This document shows, in pieces, positions 18,126 through 32,522 of a stretch of DNA of 64,000 nt. The notes under the pieces are model-generated. The model worked only from the letters and a program-made list of their open reading frames with translations. It was not told the DNA's origin and made no database searches. A program made the translations under genes and the position numbers. The DNA is taken from positions 620,001-684,000 of the forward strand of contig JAQSEB010000044.1 in NCBI GenBank assembly GCA_030063045.1. The letters are read 5' to 3'. This DNA is from Pratylenchus scribneri (taxonomy: Eukaryota > Nematoda > Chromadorea > Rhabditida > Pratylenchidae). Position 1 is the first letter of the stretch; each line of letters starts with the position of its first letter.

Positions 18126-21100
18126 CAATATATAATTTTTTATTATAATTTAGAATTAACTTCTTTATTTCTCTATGAATAGGGTCCAACCACGCTTTAT
18201 TTTCAATTAATTTGAAATAGAGCTGAAAATTCTTATTCTTTAAATCTTATTCAAATTTATTAAATATTCTTTTATTTTATTTTAGGTAATCTTTACATTT
18301 CCAGGTCATAATATTGCTTTATAATAATAAATTTTAATTATTTATTATAGGTTCTCTAAAAATAGCTTAATATATCTTAAAATAAAATTTTTCGTTAAAT
18401 TTTTCATTTTTTTTCCTAAATTTAAAATAGTTTTACGCCTTTTTGGACGTTAATTAATTATTTAATTTGATAAATTTTTAAATTTATTTATTATAATTCT
18501 ATAATTTTACAAACCGTTAAATCCAATTCAAGTTTTATAATTACCTAAATGTTTTGGTATGCTTTCTGAAGAATAATTTCGTTTGGCAATTTAAAAAAAA
18601 AGTCAGTATAATTTCTTTCACTTTAACTGCATAAAAAATTAGGCGGATTTCAGTTATCATGAAACTTAATTAAAATATTTAAATTCCCGTAAAAAAATTT
18701 TTATTTAGAATTCTAAATCTTTTCAAATTATAATTTAACAAAAGTTACATTTTCTATTTACTTGATCGTAGAGCGATATTTAACCAATTCATATGTTGTG
18801 TTATTTATATTATGAATATATCATTTGTACAATTAACTGTAGCTTGATCGATCACAATATTCCATATCATGGAATAGGCAGCAACATTCCATCTTATAGT
18901 TTTTTTTTCGAGACAATAAAAATAATTATTTTTCTTTATTCAAAAATTTAAATATTAATAATAAAAATTTTTATTTTCTATATAAATTTCAATTTATAAG
19001 TTAATAGCTGATTTTAGGCTTATTAGAATTAATGGAATTTATCGCAATAATCAAAAAAAAATAAAAATCTGAAATTTATAATAATAATAATTATAATTAA
19101 ACAAGATATTGTGCATATTTTTATTTTTTTTTTTGATCGAAGAATGTTCAAATAATTTTTTTAATTTACACAAATATTTAAAATTTTTCATAAATATCTT
19201 AATATATTTCAAATTTTTCGTATTAGTTTAAAAGGTCTATTTTTTCCAACGCCAGTTTGATGTCTTTCTATTATAATGCTTTTATTAGAAAAAACAAAAA
19301 AATTCGAACAAAATATCTTATTCTTTGCTGAAAAATTAGTAAAAAATTTATTTTAAAGAAAACTATTTATTGAAAAAATCTATATATTTAATTTAAATTT
19401 TATTTAAATATGTTTTTTTATCAAGTTACAAAATAATTTAAGTTTTCACTGACGAATAGAAAAATATTTTACAATTTTCTACCATATTGGTAAACTAAAT
19501 TTAATAGATTTTTGTAAATTTATTTTTTTATTATGGTGTAATTAATTTTAATATGGCGAATATTTATAATTTAATGTAAATCGAATAATTCTGAATAAAA
19601 AAATTTTTTAAAAATTTATAAATGTATTTTCCATTAAAGTCATCGATGAAATAGAAAAAACTGTTTTAAATTAAAAATAGATATTTTTGAATATTTTTTT
19701 TTACTTAAATTAAATTAATTTATATTAATTTTAAATAATTTATTATATAGCTTCACAATGATTCATGATATTTATTTAAAAATCCATTTTATTCTATATC
19801 ACTTTTAATTCATTAATTTTTGCAAAATTCTTCATTTCTTTATTTTTATTGCTTATTACCCGTTTTTAATTGTTGCATTTTTAAATTTCGAAATCATCTT
19901 GTATATAATTTCTTTTTTTGATAAAATTTTTTTTTACTAAAAATGATTTAATTTTATTCTTATATATCTGAAATATAAATCTTTAATAAAAATTAAAATT
20001 CTTCAAGTCTATAAAGTTGAAAAAAAAATCAAAAAATTATAAAATTAATTTATATTAATTTGGTAAACTAAAATTCTGGAAATGTAAAAAAGAAAATTTT
20101 TATTGGAATGAAAAATAAATTGCATCTAATGTTTCTTTCCTATAAATTTATTTTTAAAAAATTGTATCTTTTAAATTGTTCAATAATATTATAAAATTTA
20201 TTGTTTCATTTTTGTTTAAAAAAAGAAAAATTATATTTTGACAATTATTAATTATAATTTTAATGTATAAATATTTGAATAAAAAAAATATTTTAAAATG
20301 TTTCAATATGCTTTTTAAATTCGGTAATTGACCGAAATTGTTTAGGATTATTTTAAAATACAATTTGATTTTATGTTTTTCAGAAATTTGCTTGTTTTAT
20401 TATAAATAAATACATTTTTTGATAATCAAAATAACAAATATAAATTATGATGAATGATAAAATTGAAACAGGCAAAAAATAAGAATGAATAATATAATTA
20501 TTTGCTTTTATTAAACAAATTTTATTTAAAAAAATTTATAAATAAATTTTAATAGAATTTTTATCATTTTTTAAATATATAATTATAAAATTTTTACAGG
20601 TTATTTAACTTTAATATTGTATTTTTAAGAAAAGTTTCTATCTTATTTATTTAGTGGTGTTCAAAGACATTCTCCAATATGATGAAAGTCTTTGTTTGCA
20701 TAAATATTTAAAAAAAAAATTTTTTGAAATACGTATTTTTAAACAAATATTTGTTTTATTTCAATTTTTTCTGTTTTGAAGAATCTTTAAAGAAATTAAA
20801 AAAATAATTTTTTTCCTATTTCCCAACTTTTTATTGCAAAAATCAAATTTCAATATATATATAAATAAAAGTTTTTTTTTATAATTTTTATTAATAATTC
20901 TCTTTTTAATTTTTATATATTTCTTGTTTATAATTTAACTTTAGATTTAATTTAATTTTTTTTCATTATTATAAATAATTGAGGATCTTTTTAATCCTTT
21001 ATTTATTTTATTTTAATATATATTTCTATTTCCTTTTATCATTTTGTCATTTATTGGTAAGTTTTCAATATTTTACGAATTTCTGTAAATTCAAATTTTT

Positions 21101-21329
21101 TTATCATTATAATAACATACTTTATTTACGAACTAAATCATTCTGTAATTAAATAAATTGGAAAATGAGATAAGAATTTTCAAAATTACCGCCAATTTTC
21201 ATGCTGAGTGAATTTGATGTTCTTTGCTTTAATTTTTATTTTTTTTTTGTATTTTTATTTTCAGTTGTTGAATTTTATAATAATATTTAATAAAAATTGT
21301 TAATAAGAAAAAATTTTTTCAAAAGCAAC

Positions 21330-21490
21330 CAAATTTGTTCAGAATCTCCTCAACATTTTCTGAATCCGTCCTTATTGATAGCCAATTGTAGCAATCAAGG
21401 ATTTGGAACTGACTCGATATTAAAGTACAACCAAACTTCAGACTCAAAATAAGAAAGTGTGTCGAACAAATTGAGAAACCTATAAATCCG
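21330..21490 (-). pseudogene. Coding-like island with one frame break
   Basis: Minus-strand reading gives RFLNLFDTLSYFESEVWL ... VPNP in one frame and, one base further, DCYNWLSIRTDSENVEEIL in another, as if a single base separates two parts of one exon near 21390. Composition is clearly above background. The protein is not recognised. Confidence 0.3.
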
Positions 21491-21640
21491 CACTTATAAA
21501 TTTTGAAATTCGTTATTCTATTTAAGAATCAATAATATTTTTATAAAATAAATTAGTGAGTAAAAAAAAATTATAAAATTAGTAATCTTCTTAATGGATA
21601 ATTTAAAATATTTTAGTTGGATTTTGGCAATTCAAAATAG

Positions 21641-21706
21641 GGCAAAGCGTTGTTGTCAGCAAAGTTGGGCATTCCAATTTTGGGCATTCCGTTTTTGGGT
21701 AATTGA
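21641..21706 (+). CDS. Exon-like island with GGGCATTCC repeats
   Basis: After an AATAG acceptor the frame reads GKALLSAKLGIPILGIPFLGN and stops at TGA 21704-21706. The LGIP repetition reflects a short DNA repeat (GGGCATTCC at 21667, 21682 and again at 21728). It could be a real terminal exon or simply a minisatellite. Confidence 0.25.
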   Translation, partial: GKALLSAKLGIPILGIPFLGN

Positions 21707-24700
21707 GCGAGGAGCATTCAATTTTTTGGGCATTCCATTTATGCATTGTAAAATTTTTTAATTTTATATAATTACAAAATTTTTATTCTTTTTAAATATT
21801 CATACCATATAATAATATATTTTTTTATTAGTTTAAACAATTTATTTATTAATTTTATTCATTTATAATTCATAATTATGATTTGTTTTTCATAATATCA
21901 AAATCCAATAGCAATATTCTTTTACATTAAAAAATTTCAAAATTTTCTTTTGCTGAATTTTTCAATATTAATTATTGATTCGATTTTTTAAAAATTTTTT
22001 AATTTATTTAAACATAAATAATCTATTAATTTAAAGAAAATTCAATTTTTTGTGAATTTTATCAAAAAAATATTTTAAAATTATTTAGATTTTTTTGTTT
22101 ACTTTGGCCATTTTCCGAAATTATAATTCATTTATATTTTCAGTTATATATATTGGTTCCAAAATTAACATTGAAGCGAAATATTCCTTATTTATAATAT
22201 TTTGTGACATTCTCACACATTTAAATCCAGTAAGAATTAATTTTGGAGTTATTCCTGGGAAAAATATTTTAATTAATTTTTTGTCTTTATTATTATCTTT
22301 TTTTTTCTGTTAAATTATGGTAATGCGCGTTTAGGAAAGGAAAATATTCGATGTGATAGCTGATAAAAAAGGGCGTAGGAGATTGGTTGGGGCGCCCAAA
22401 AAAATTATCATTAAATATTGATTCTCTTTGTAATTTTTTGTCAAAATGAAGAGTGAAATTATATTTAATTGAAATATTTTAATTTCTACAAATTATTTCG
22501 AAAAATATTTGGATTTTTTTATATGATTCTTTACTTATATTTGTATTAATAATTTTTAAAAATATTTAACATGTGATGCTATATTTATTATGCTCTAAAA
22601 AATTTTAAACTAACAAAAATTGCATTATGCAATTTTGCAATTTAATTTAATACCTATATATATGGCTGATTTTATTAACTAAGAATTTTTATTTTTTAAT
22701 ATTTTAAATTTTCAACTCAAATAGAATTTAATATTATATAATTATTTAATTTCAGACGTTGTAATTCGCACCATTTTTAATTAATTAATTTAAAAACATA
22801 TTTATAACCAAAAAAATAATAAATTATATTTCATTTATTGATTATTTATTTTTTATTATATTTTTATATATAAATGAAAATATCTATTTCATGACAAATG
22901 CCCAAGTGTTTGGGGGCTGAAATGGCCGGGCATTAAAAGAATGATATTTTTCTCTTCAATTTTCGTCTTTATTTGCTGCCTATAATTCAAATTTGTGAAA
23001 TATTTAATTTGCCAATATAAATGTATATATTGATTTATAAATATTCAATAATTTTGATTGAATTAAAATTTAGGAAATTTTTGTTTACTTAAATATTCAG
23101 AATCTATTCTCTACACATCCTTTACACATTTATCATTTTCCCTTAATTTCCTTTCAAATTTCATTATTATACACTAAAAATGTAATCTTTAATATAAATA
23201 AATTTCCCATATAAAATTTCATTCATTAGCATAATACTTTTTTTATTCTATATTATTCTTTAATATTTTTTTAGATTTTGCAATGGCGTATTTTTGATAA
23301 AATATTGATAGATATTTTTATTTACTCAAATAAATTTAAATTTATTCAATTAAGTTTATTTCTTGAAGATTTTATCGCGGTAATATATTTGTACAATTTT
23401 AATGTAAATAAATAAAATTTAAAAAATCTATCTACTTGATCAACACTTTTATTGATTGTCAAATGAAATTATTTGAAATATATTTAAATATTGAAAATTA
23501 TATAAAGATATTTCAAAATATAGAAAAATATTCTTCGATTAATTAAATATTATAATATTAGCTTGTATAATCGGAAATTCTACATAAAAAGGCTAAAAAT
23601 TCCAAAATATGACATACTGCAAAATACAAAAGGGATTAATAATTATTAATTGGGAATCAAGGGCCCAAGTTTTTTAAAACATAGGAAATAATTTTCAGTT
23701 TTTTTTTATAAATTTACCTATAAAATTTTTAGATTTTTATTTAGAAAATAATTTTTAAAATTAAATTTATTTTCAATTAATTTACCATTTATTTAAATTA
23801 CAATAATTAATTTAAAAATTTCTTTTATTTAAATATTTAGTAATAGAGAGTTGTAAGTAAAACATTTTGCTAACACAACATTTATAATTTTCAGCAGAAT
23901 TTTGTACTTTTAAATATTTGATTTTATCTTATTTATTGTTAATTTTTAAAATAAGAAATTCACTTTGAAATTGGCAATCAAATTGTACCATCCATTAATC
24001 CAAATATATCTGAATAACTCTTTCAATTTATAATAAAAAATCAATGCTCTTTTTTCTATGAAGCGATGATAAAAATATTTAAAAAAATATATTATTTTTA
24101 TCTATAAATAGAATATATATTTATTAAGGTCAGATTTTTTTTCAATTATTCAAAAAGAAATTTAATTTTTCTAAATATTATTTTTTGTATAGAAAAAGAA
24201 AATTGTAATCATTTTTATTCAATAAATTATTTTATATTATATCTTATTTTTGAATTTATGGATTTTTTTATCATAAACCCATGTAAAGATCAAGCAAAAT
24301 AGAGGATATCCCTACGATTTCCAATTGTTTTATATTGGTGCTTTATTTGAACAAATGTCATTTTAATTGATTGATTTTTATCTCAATGAGATAATGAGGA
24401 GTCTTAAATTTAATTATTTTTCATATTTTTTAATACCATTCATTCTTAAATTTTAGTATTTATAAATTTAATTTTTTTTAATGAATATTTCATATATGAA
24501 AATTTTTCATTTAGAATTATTAATGTTTGAGATAGAAATGGATTTATTTAATGCTTCTAAGTTAATATTTAATAGATTCTACGGTAAAAATTGTAGATTT
24601 AAATAATAATTTTTTTACATTGGATTTCTCTTTCTGAATACTCTTCATAAATATATATTCAATTTTTTTTGTACTTTAGAATTTTTTAAACGAATAGTTT

Positions 24701-27700
24701 TTCTCAAATAACATTTTTTAATTTAAAATAAATATATTTATAATCTTTATTAATTTCATTCACTGAATATTTCTAAATATATTTTAATAATAAATTTTGT
24801 TTAATAACACAATTAAAATTTTGTAATTAGAATCTTATTTTATTATTATTGAAAAAATTTTAATAACCTATTATTTAGAGAAAAGTAAAAAAAGTTGAAA
24901 ATTTTGCTTTATGACAATGTCAAAAGTGCATCCAAAGCGATGAGATTTGATAAAATATTACAATAGCAATGGGCACAAAAATTTTTTAATAATTTCTAGC
25001 TTCTTTTCATGGAATAATAAAATTTCATGAAATATTTTAATTGATCAATGTGTTTTGTTTGTTATTTTAATAAAAAATATAATTTTTTTAATTTTTAAGA
25101 ATAATACTATTTAATTTATATAAATGTTATTAAATTTATTCATATACAATTTTTAATTTTAATTCAAACAAATTTTGTTTATTTTCTCCTCTTTATGAAA
25201 TTTTGGAATATGTTTTAAATAATTTTACATTTTTAATTTATTTTTTTTAAAAAATTTAAATTAACATTTTTTATTTATAATAAGGAAAAAGATAATTTAA
25301 AATTTATGGTTAAAAAGTAATATTAAATAAATTAATTTTTTAAAATAATCATAGTTAGAAAATTTCTGATCTTTTTTTTTTAAAAAATAGGTTATTTAAT
25401 TTAATTTATATGCTAGCTTAGGATTTTAATCTTTATACCTTCTTTTTATTAATGTATTTCAAACATTGTCATAGTAAATTGCGGGATAAGTGGCAAATTA
25501 TAATTTTTTTCATTTTTACTAATACAAATTTATCATTTTCATTTATTTTTCTTTTAATTTAATATTTTATAATTTTAGATTCAATTAAATTTGTGAAATA
25601 TCTTTTTCTTTATTTATTAAATTTTTGTCTATAAAATTTATTAATTGAAAAGCTATCTTTCATTAATTTTTTTATGTATATATCCAAAAGTTATTTAAAT
25701 ATTTTCATTCGCTCCTGGAGGGGCATTAAATCGCGTTTCTATTTGGATTCAGGAAGAAAAAAAAGATCTCAAATAAAATTTTTAAAAAAATGTGAAAAAA
25801 TATTTACAAGCTATATTTTTAAATCTTTCTAATGCATTTTTATTCATTATATCATGTTTGAAAAATTTTTATAAATTGACAAACAAACAATGGCAAATAT
25901 TACACCACTTTCGCTTTTCAAACCTATAGTAACATTTTATTCTACTATTATTGATAAATATATTTATTTATTATCTTTAAGTTATATTTTTTAATTCCTC
26001 GTCGAACTGTTGAACCTTGGCGTTCAAAATTTAGTGGATACCTACTATTCATTCTGACAATGTATATCTACACTAACATAATTTCTTTATTGAAATACAA
26101 AGAAAAAATTTAATTTTTGCTAAGACAATAAAATATAAACATAGATTTAAATTTTTATTTTATTCAATCATAAGTAAATTTGAATATTTTTCGGATATTT
26201 TCTACATTCACAGTTATAGAATACAAAAAAAAAAATAATTTGAAATTGGTTCGATTTTTGAATGTATTTGAATTGACTTAATCGGCTTAAAATTAATATT
26301 TTTAAAACTTTTTATAACTAAAGTTGAAGATGATTATCCTTCCGAATATCCTTTATAATTAATAAATTAATAAAAAATTTAATATTTTTCTTATCAGCTA
26401 TAAAATTTTTTCGTTTAATTTGATAATTTTTAAAAAAATTATTTTCAATTTTTTCTTTATATAAACACAAATTTATTTCCTAACTCGCTACTGACAACCA
26501 TGGACCCCATCGAGTAATAATGGTTTGGGTTTCATTGGAGGTCTAGGAACATTTTTCATAATTTCGCTTTTCGTATTTGGCTTTCAAAATAATTTTCAAA
26601 TATGTGAAATTAAATTTTATCATTATATTTTTCGTAGAATGAAATATTAATTTTTTATTTTCTATTAAGTAATAAAGATTAAATCAATCATCTTTTGATT
26701 GGCTATGAAATTTTTTTATAGAGAAATAAATAATTATTTTAAATTATACTTGATATATTTTAATGAATATTTCTAATTTATAAAAATGACAAATTCATAA
26801 TATAATATCTCATTTAAATCAATTTAAATAATTTTAATTTTATTTCTTCTTATTTGCATTGATACATATTAATCAAATAAAAGATTTCATGAATTTATTT
26901 ATAAATTTATTTTAAATAGAATTATTTTGTTAATATATTTATTTATAATTTAAAAATATGATTTTGGTATGCTTTATTTTTAAATTATGCAATTTCATAG
27001 AATTGACATTCATCAGTCGTTTTTTTTTTGAAATTTAAAATTGGTACGCCAATTTTGTATTATTTGAGAATGCTATAAATCATAAATTTGCTTTTGTATA
27101 ATTTAATCATACATATAATATTTTTTATTAATTACAATGTTTAAATGAAATACAATTTTTTCTGTTATTTAGTAAATATTTATAAAATTTTATGATTAAA
27201 TATTACTAATTAATTTTTTAAAAGAAGAATTAATAATAATAGAACTCATTGATACGGTTATTGATATTTATTCATTCTCAAATTTAATTTTTAAATTTAA
27301 AAATTTTATCATTTTATTTCTTTTTTTTGATTGGTTTATTTTTTAATTTAAATATTTAAAAAATGATATTTTATGATATTTAATAAATTTATTTATTTTT
27401 TGTAATAACCTGTTGCTTTCTTTTTTATAGATTCCTTTTTTATCTATCTAATCGAGTTTTTATTTTCGATAGAAGACAAAAAACATTCTGGAAAAAAAAA
27501 ATTTCATATTTATTAATTTATTAATAATGTAGAACCTTCGTATTTTGAGCCAATATGTAATTTTTATTTTATATATTTTTGTAAAATTTTATAATTTATA
27601 TAAAAGGTTTGGTAGATTTTTTCTGGTCATCTTAAATCGCTTTTGTTAGCTCGCAACAGAATTTTATTAAAATGTTAAATCTTATATTAACCATTTAATT

Positions 27701-29083
27701 ATTTTTACATTATTTTATTCCAAATTTTGTTTTTTATTCTGCTTCGAAAATTAAAAAAAATTATTTTTTTCTATTATAAATATAATTAAAATAATTATTT
27801 TATAAGTTTTTTTAAATTTTACTGAATTATTTTTTTATATAAACACAATATCGTACAAAAGATTTTCATATTTGTCAAATTTCATTATTTTTTATGATTG
27901 ATATTTACAGATATTTTGTAAAATTTTTATCTAAAATAATAAAATTATTCTATTAAAAATTCTTTTCAATAGTTCAAAATGTTTTTTGAAAGCATTCAAA
28001 TTTTGAATGATTACATTTATTTTCTCCTTTAATTTGGCAACAAATTTTACATTTATTTTGATGAAGAAATATCTATTGATATAATAATGTTTTTCATTAA
28101 AATTTTTTTTATATTATAAAAAAAAGAACGGCTGATAAAAATTTTAGATGAAATATTTATGCATGCTTTTTGAAAAAAAATTTTAATTGAGAGAAAATTA
28201 TATTATTGGCTTTTAATACTGCCATAAAATAAATATATTTTTTTTAATCAATTTTTATATTAATTCAATATTAAATAAATTTCCATTTTTTTTATTAATA
28301 GATATTTTATATATTCTTTTTTTATCGTTTATAACTGCTGTTGAAATGTTTATATGCTAATTTAAAAATTAATTTCATTTATAAATCTACCAAAGGCAAT
28401 TGAAATAAATTGTGAATAGTTTTATTAAATATACATTATCTATAATCCTTTGAAAATAAATATTTAATATATTTTAATTATTTTAAAAACCGTAATTAAA
28501 TTTCTTTTATATATTTATTAAATTGATAGTTTTTTATTATAGAGTCTTAAAATAAATTTATTAATTTGCCTTAAAAAAATTATTAATTTTTATTTGATAT
28601 TATTTTTAATTTATGTAGTTTTCTTTATATTCTTAATTACATATAAATTATCATTAAAATAGTAGTTCGTTCTATTAAAATTTTTTAATTATATAATTTT
28701 TAATTAATATTTCCTTTTTCTTTATAAATTCAAATTTGAATTATGTATTTTAATCTACACCAGTCAAGTAAACAATACTGCATTCAGGACATTTTTTGAT
28801 TTGTCTCAAATATTCTCTGAATGTAATACCAATAATAATCACAATTAAATTTAAATTTTTTATAATATTATATATTATATTTTACTAATCATCGATCTGT
28901 AAATTTGACGAAAAGGTAAAAAATTCCATTAATCAAATCATCTTTATCAGTGATTTAAATTAAAAATTTAATTATTTTATATAAAATAAAAAATCAAATT
29001 TATTTAATTGAAAATTTCCCTTATTCCTTACGTATACTGATGAAAATAATTAAAATTCTAATTTTAAAAAATTCTGATTATAA
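21707..29083. other. AT-rich region, no supported gene
   Basis: Small GC-richer patches near 22320-22400, 22890-22940 and 26490-26560 break a monotonous A/T background. None gives a convincing gene. The patch at 22916-22884 on the minus strand has a CATTTCAG acceptor and an 11-codon frame, too short to call. Confidence 0.45.
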
Positions 29084-29170
29084 GTCTTCACTGCTGCAGG
29101 TGGTGCTGTGTCCACCGTACTTGGAGATGTTTCGGTTGGTGTTCCAAATATCAATAATTTTTATTGCAAA
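29084..29170 (+). CDS. Exon-like island, Gly/Val-rich
   Basis: The frame reads VFTAAGGAVSTVLGDVSV followed by GVPNINN in an otherwise A/T background; a CTGCTGCAG acceptor lies at its start. No donor or stop within coding-like sequence is evident. Function unknown. Confidence 0.25.
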
Positions 29171-32100
29171 AATTTTTATATTTTTTTATAATTTATCGTT
29201 GTTACGAAAAAAATTTTCATTGTGTTAATGTGGAACAAAAAGTTTGAAATTTATTATTGGCTAAAAACACAAATTTATATATTTCCAATATGTGAGTTTT
29301 TTAAATAAATAAAAATTATTTATTCAAATATAATTCTCTTCCTTTTTAATAATTTAATTTTTACCATCTCTTTTATCGTTTTCTAAAAATTAGCATTTTT
29401 CATATCAAATTTTTTAATTTTAAATATTATTTATTAAATTATAGCCAAAAATTCCGTTTATTTTTATTAGATTTATAAATTTTTCAAGCTAAATTTTTTG
29501 TTTTTAATTTTTATATTTTTTGATTGGAATATAAAATTTTAAATTGAAATTATTAAAATTTTTGTATGAATTGTTCAAATTTTTTGACCACTATAAAATT
29601 TTGAAGTCAATCGAATTATATTCTAAAATTTTATTTGATTAATTTTTTTTTCTTATATTTTAATTATAATTTTTCATATATTCCGATATTTCATCGGTGG
29701 CGTTCATTTAAAAGATGACTTGCTTTTTCAAATTTTGTATTAATTCAATATATCTTTGAATTTATAGAATTTTCTCACACTTTTGAGTAAGAAATTTTTA
29801 AATATATATATATTCATTTTTTACTTTAACATTCATATTTTTGAAAGTTTTTTGTCAATTTATGTTATTCTAAATTCTTTTATCAAAATTAAAAATTAGA
29901 ATTTTTGTACAAGTTAATGAAAAATATTACTTGTTTATTCTTTTGAATTATTGAAGATATAGAAAAATTTTTATTGTGCATTAAAATAATTTAATTTATA
30001 AAAATCGACATGTTGATCCGTTTTTCTTTAGAGATACAAATTTTTAAGAATAAACATATTCCAAATTTCTTCATCTTTTTCTACTATGTCAGAGTAATAA
30101 ACATAGAAGAATTCATCAAGCAATCTTTATTTTGCTCTAATATTGCATGCATGAAATTGAAAAAAACTTTCATAAATTGTTTTTATTGGGATAAACCATT
30201 TTATTTTTTATATCAGAAATTTAAAAAAATTTGTTTATATATTATATTTAAATAAAGATTATTTTTTACTCTAATTTCAATAATTTTTATCTACATATAA
30301 ATATGCCTTTATATGCCTTTTTTCTTTTAATATCCATTTTAATATTTTTATAAATTTTAAAATTTATAATAAAGTGATTAATATATCTAATTATTCCCTT
30401 TCTACATAAAAAATAATTTGATAAAAACTCTTTTTTAATAAAACAGGTATTTTAACATCCAAAGCAATATTTTTAGAAATAATAATTATTTGTAAAAGGA
30501 AAAGAAATATAAAATCTAAAATCTTTTATTGCATTAATTATTTTTTTCTAATTCTACAATTTTTTTTCCATTTCATTTAGTCATAAATTTATCAAACTTA
30601 CTGTTTATTAGATTTACAGATATTATTTTCTACTATTTGTGGACATTATGTAGTAACTTTAATTTATTTTATGTCTTTAGGATTTGAATTCCCAAATATA
30701 ATTAAAATATTTTAGCATTATAAATTTCCTGATTGTTATGTTCATTATTTTTTGAATTTGATAAAACAAAATTTTAAATTATGAAAAACATATTTTTTAG
30801 CGAAAATATTTTGGCGAAGAAAAGAAATTTAAATTCAATCATTTTTTTTACTTTATATTTTATTTTTTTTAAATTTATTTAATTAATTTAAAGAAAATAT
30901 TTTTTTAAATTTCGCAACTTTTATTTAATTTTTAAATTTCTTGTTTTTTATTTAATTTTTAGCCATAAAAATTTAGAAATTAAGTATTTAGCTATTTAAA
31001 TATATTTTGATATCATATTTTAAAAAATTAATATTAAAGACCTAAGTGAAAATTTAATGAAAAATATTTTTTAAAAATAGTTAAATTCTAATTTTTCTTT
31101 AAAATTATAATTTTTTTTCTTTTTATAAAAAATAATAATTTTATTTCATCCTTCAAATTTTAAATTAATTTTAACTTATAATTATCAATTAAAATTTAAA
31201 AAAATATTAAATAAAATTTACTTTATTTTGATATTGAATAAAATATTTTGCCATATTTTGCAGGCCCATGGTCCTATTGCCCCATGGGGATCTGGATAAG
31301 TCCAGACGCCCTTGTATATTATAGTAATTTTTTTGGATAATGATCTATTAAATCCGTTCTTTTTAAAAATTAAAAAATTAAAAGCAATAATTTCTTATCA
31401 AAACAATTGATTTTATTCAATAAAACTTTTCCATTATCCATTCAAATTTATTAGATGAAATTAATCATTTAAATTTTTATCTAATCTATATTGATTTTGG
31501 CAATATCGAATTACAATTCCTCAATTAAATACTACACTTAAATAGATTTATTTAAATTTAAAAATTAGATACAAATACTTTCCCTTTATTTTATTGAAAA
31601 ATAAATTACATTTTCAATATAAAATTTTTTATTTTATTATTTAAATAATTTTATTTATATCATTTACTGATTTTATAAATTTTTTAATGATTAATAAAAT
31701 CAAAATTTTATATTATCAACGCGATCAAATTTTAATTAATAATAATTTAATATAATCTTTATTAATTCTATATTAAAAATAATTACCATTTTATAATTTT
31801 TATATTGTTGAAGATTTTTTTAATAATAAAATTTTATTTTTATTAAAATTTTTGAAATGTATATTTTTAACAATATGTATGTAATTAATTATTGGAATCC
31901 GCATGCAATTTATAACGAAGGAAAAAATTCATATATTGGCCTTGAGGCACAATCTCAATTTGATATATCAAATTAGTTTGATGCTATTCAGGATTTGTAA
32001 GGTTGTTGTATTCAGTGAATTAAAATATAATTTAAAGTTTAGGAAATTTTAAAATATTTCAATTTTTCGAATATTATTTCAATGTATTTTCCATTTTTAA

Positions 32101-32454
32101 GTAATTGATAGCATTTTTTCTAATAAAAATTTTATTGAAAATTAATAATTTTATATGGATTAAAAACAATAATTAATTTAATTAAATGAAAAAATTTTAA
32201 TATATATTATTTTTTTTATGATATTGATATTACAATTGCAAAAAATTCTTAAATAAATTTTTAATTTCTAATTTTAAGCATTTCCGTGAAAGTTTGCAAA
32301 TATAAATTTTTTGGATTCTTATATTTATAAAAAAAAATAAATTAGTCTAAATTTTTTTATTTTAAACAGTTATTCTAATTTTATTTTTTGGTTTAAATTT
32401 ATTCGAAATTTTGGCCAGCTAAATCAAATATGTATTACATTTTAGTTCTTTCAG
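29171..32454. other. AT-rich region with one GC-rich patch
   Basis: The 31258-31320 patch is unusually GC-rich and contains two CCATGG sites and a small perfect hairpin TCTGGA-TAAG-TCCAGA near 31291. It does not fold as a tRNA. Otherwise nothing is supported. Confidence 0.4.
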
Positions 32455-32522
32455 ACGCGAGCATAATAATAAGGAAGCGGATTAACACGCAGATACCACG
32501 CGGAAAACGCCGGAATTATTAA
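32455..32522 (+). CDS. Exon-like island, basic
   Basis: A TTCTTTCAG acceptor precedes ASIIIRKRINTQIPRGKRRN and a TAA stop. High GC relative to the surroundings. A terminal exon of an unidentified gene, or chance. Confidence 0.25.

Larger units (their letters stand above)
14129..21329. other. AT-rich region between exon-like islands
   Basis: Apart from the islands listed at 14.8, 15.8 and 18.0 kb, this is A/T-rich low-complexity sequence with long T and A runs. No other gene, RNA or repeat is supported. Confidence 0.45.

Noticed and set aside
20154..20363. Long A/T ORFs in the flank (also 22095, 30010, 33695, 34055, 42601, 56193, 57398, 61389 and 61559)
   Set aside because: Built almost only of Phe, Ile, Leu, Lys, Asn and Tyr codons, as expected by chance in ~82% A+T sequence.
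31258..31320. GC-rich patch as tRNA or small RNA
   Set aside because: No T-arm GGTTCGANTCC or cloverleaf; only a 6-bp hairpin.
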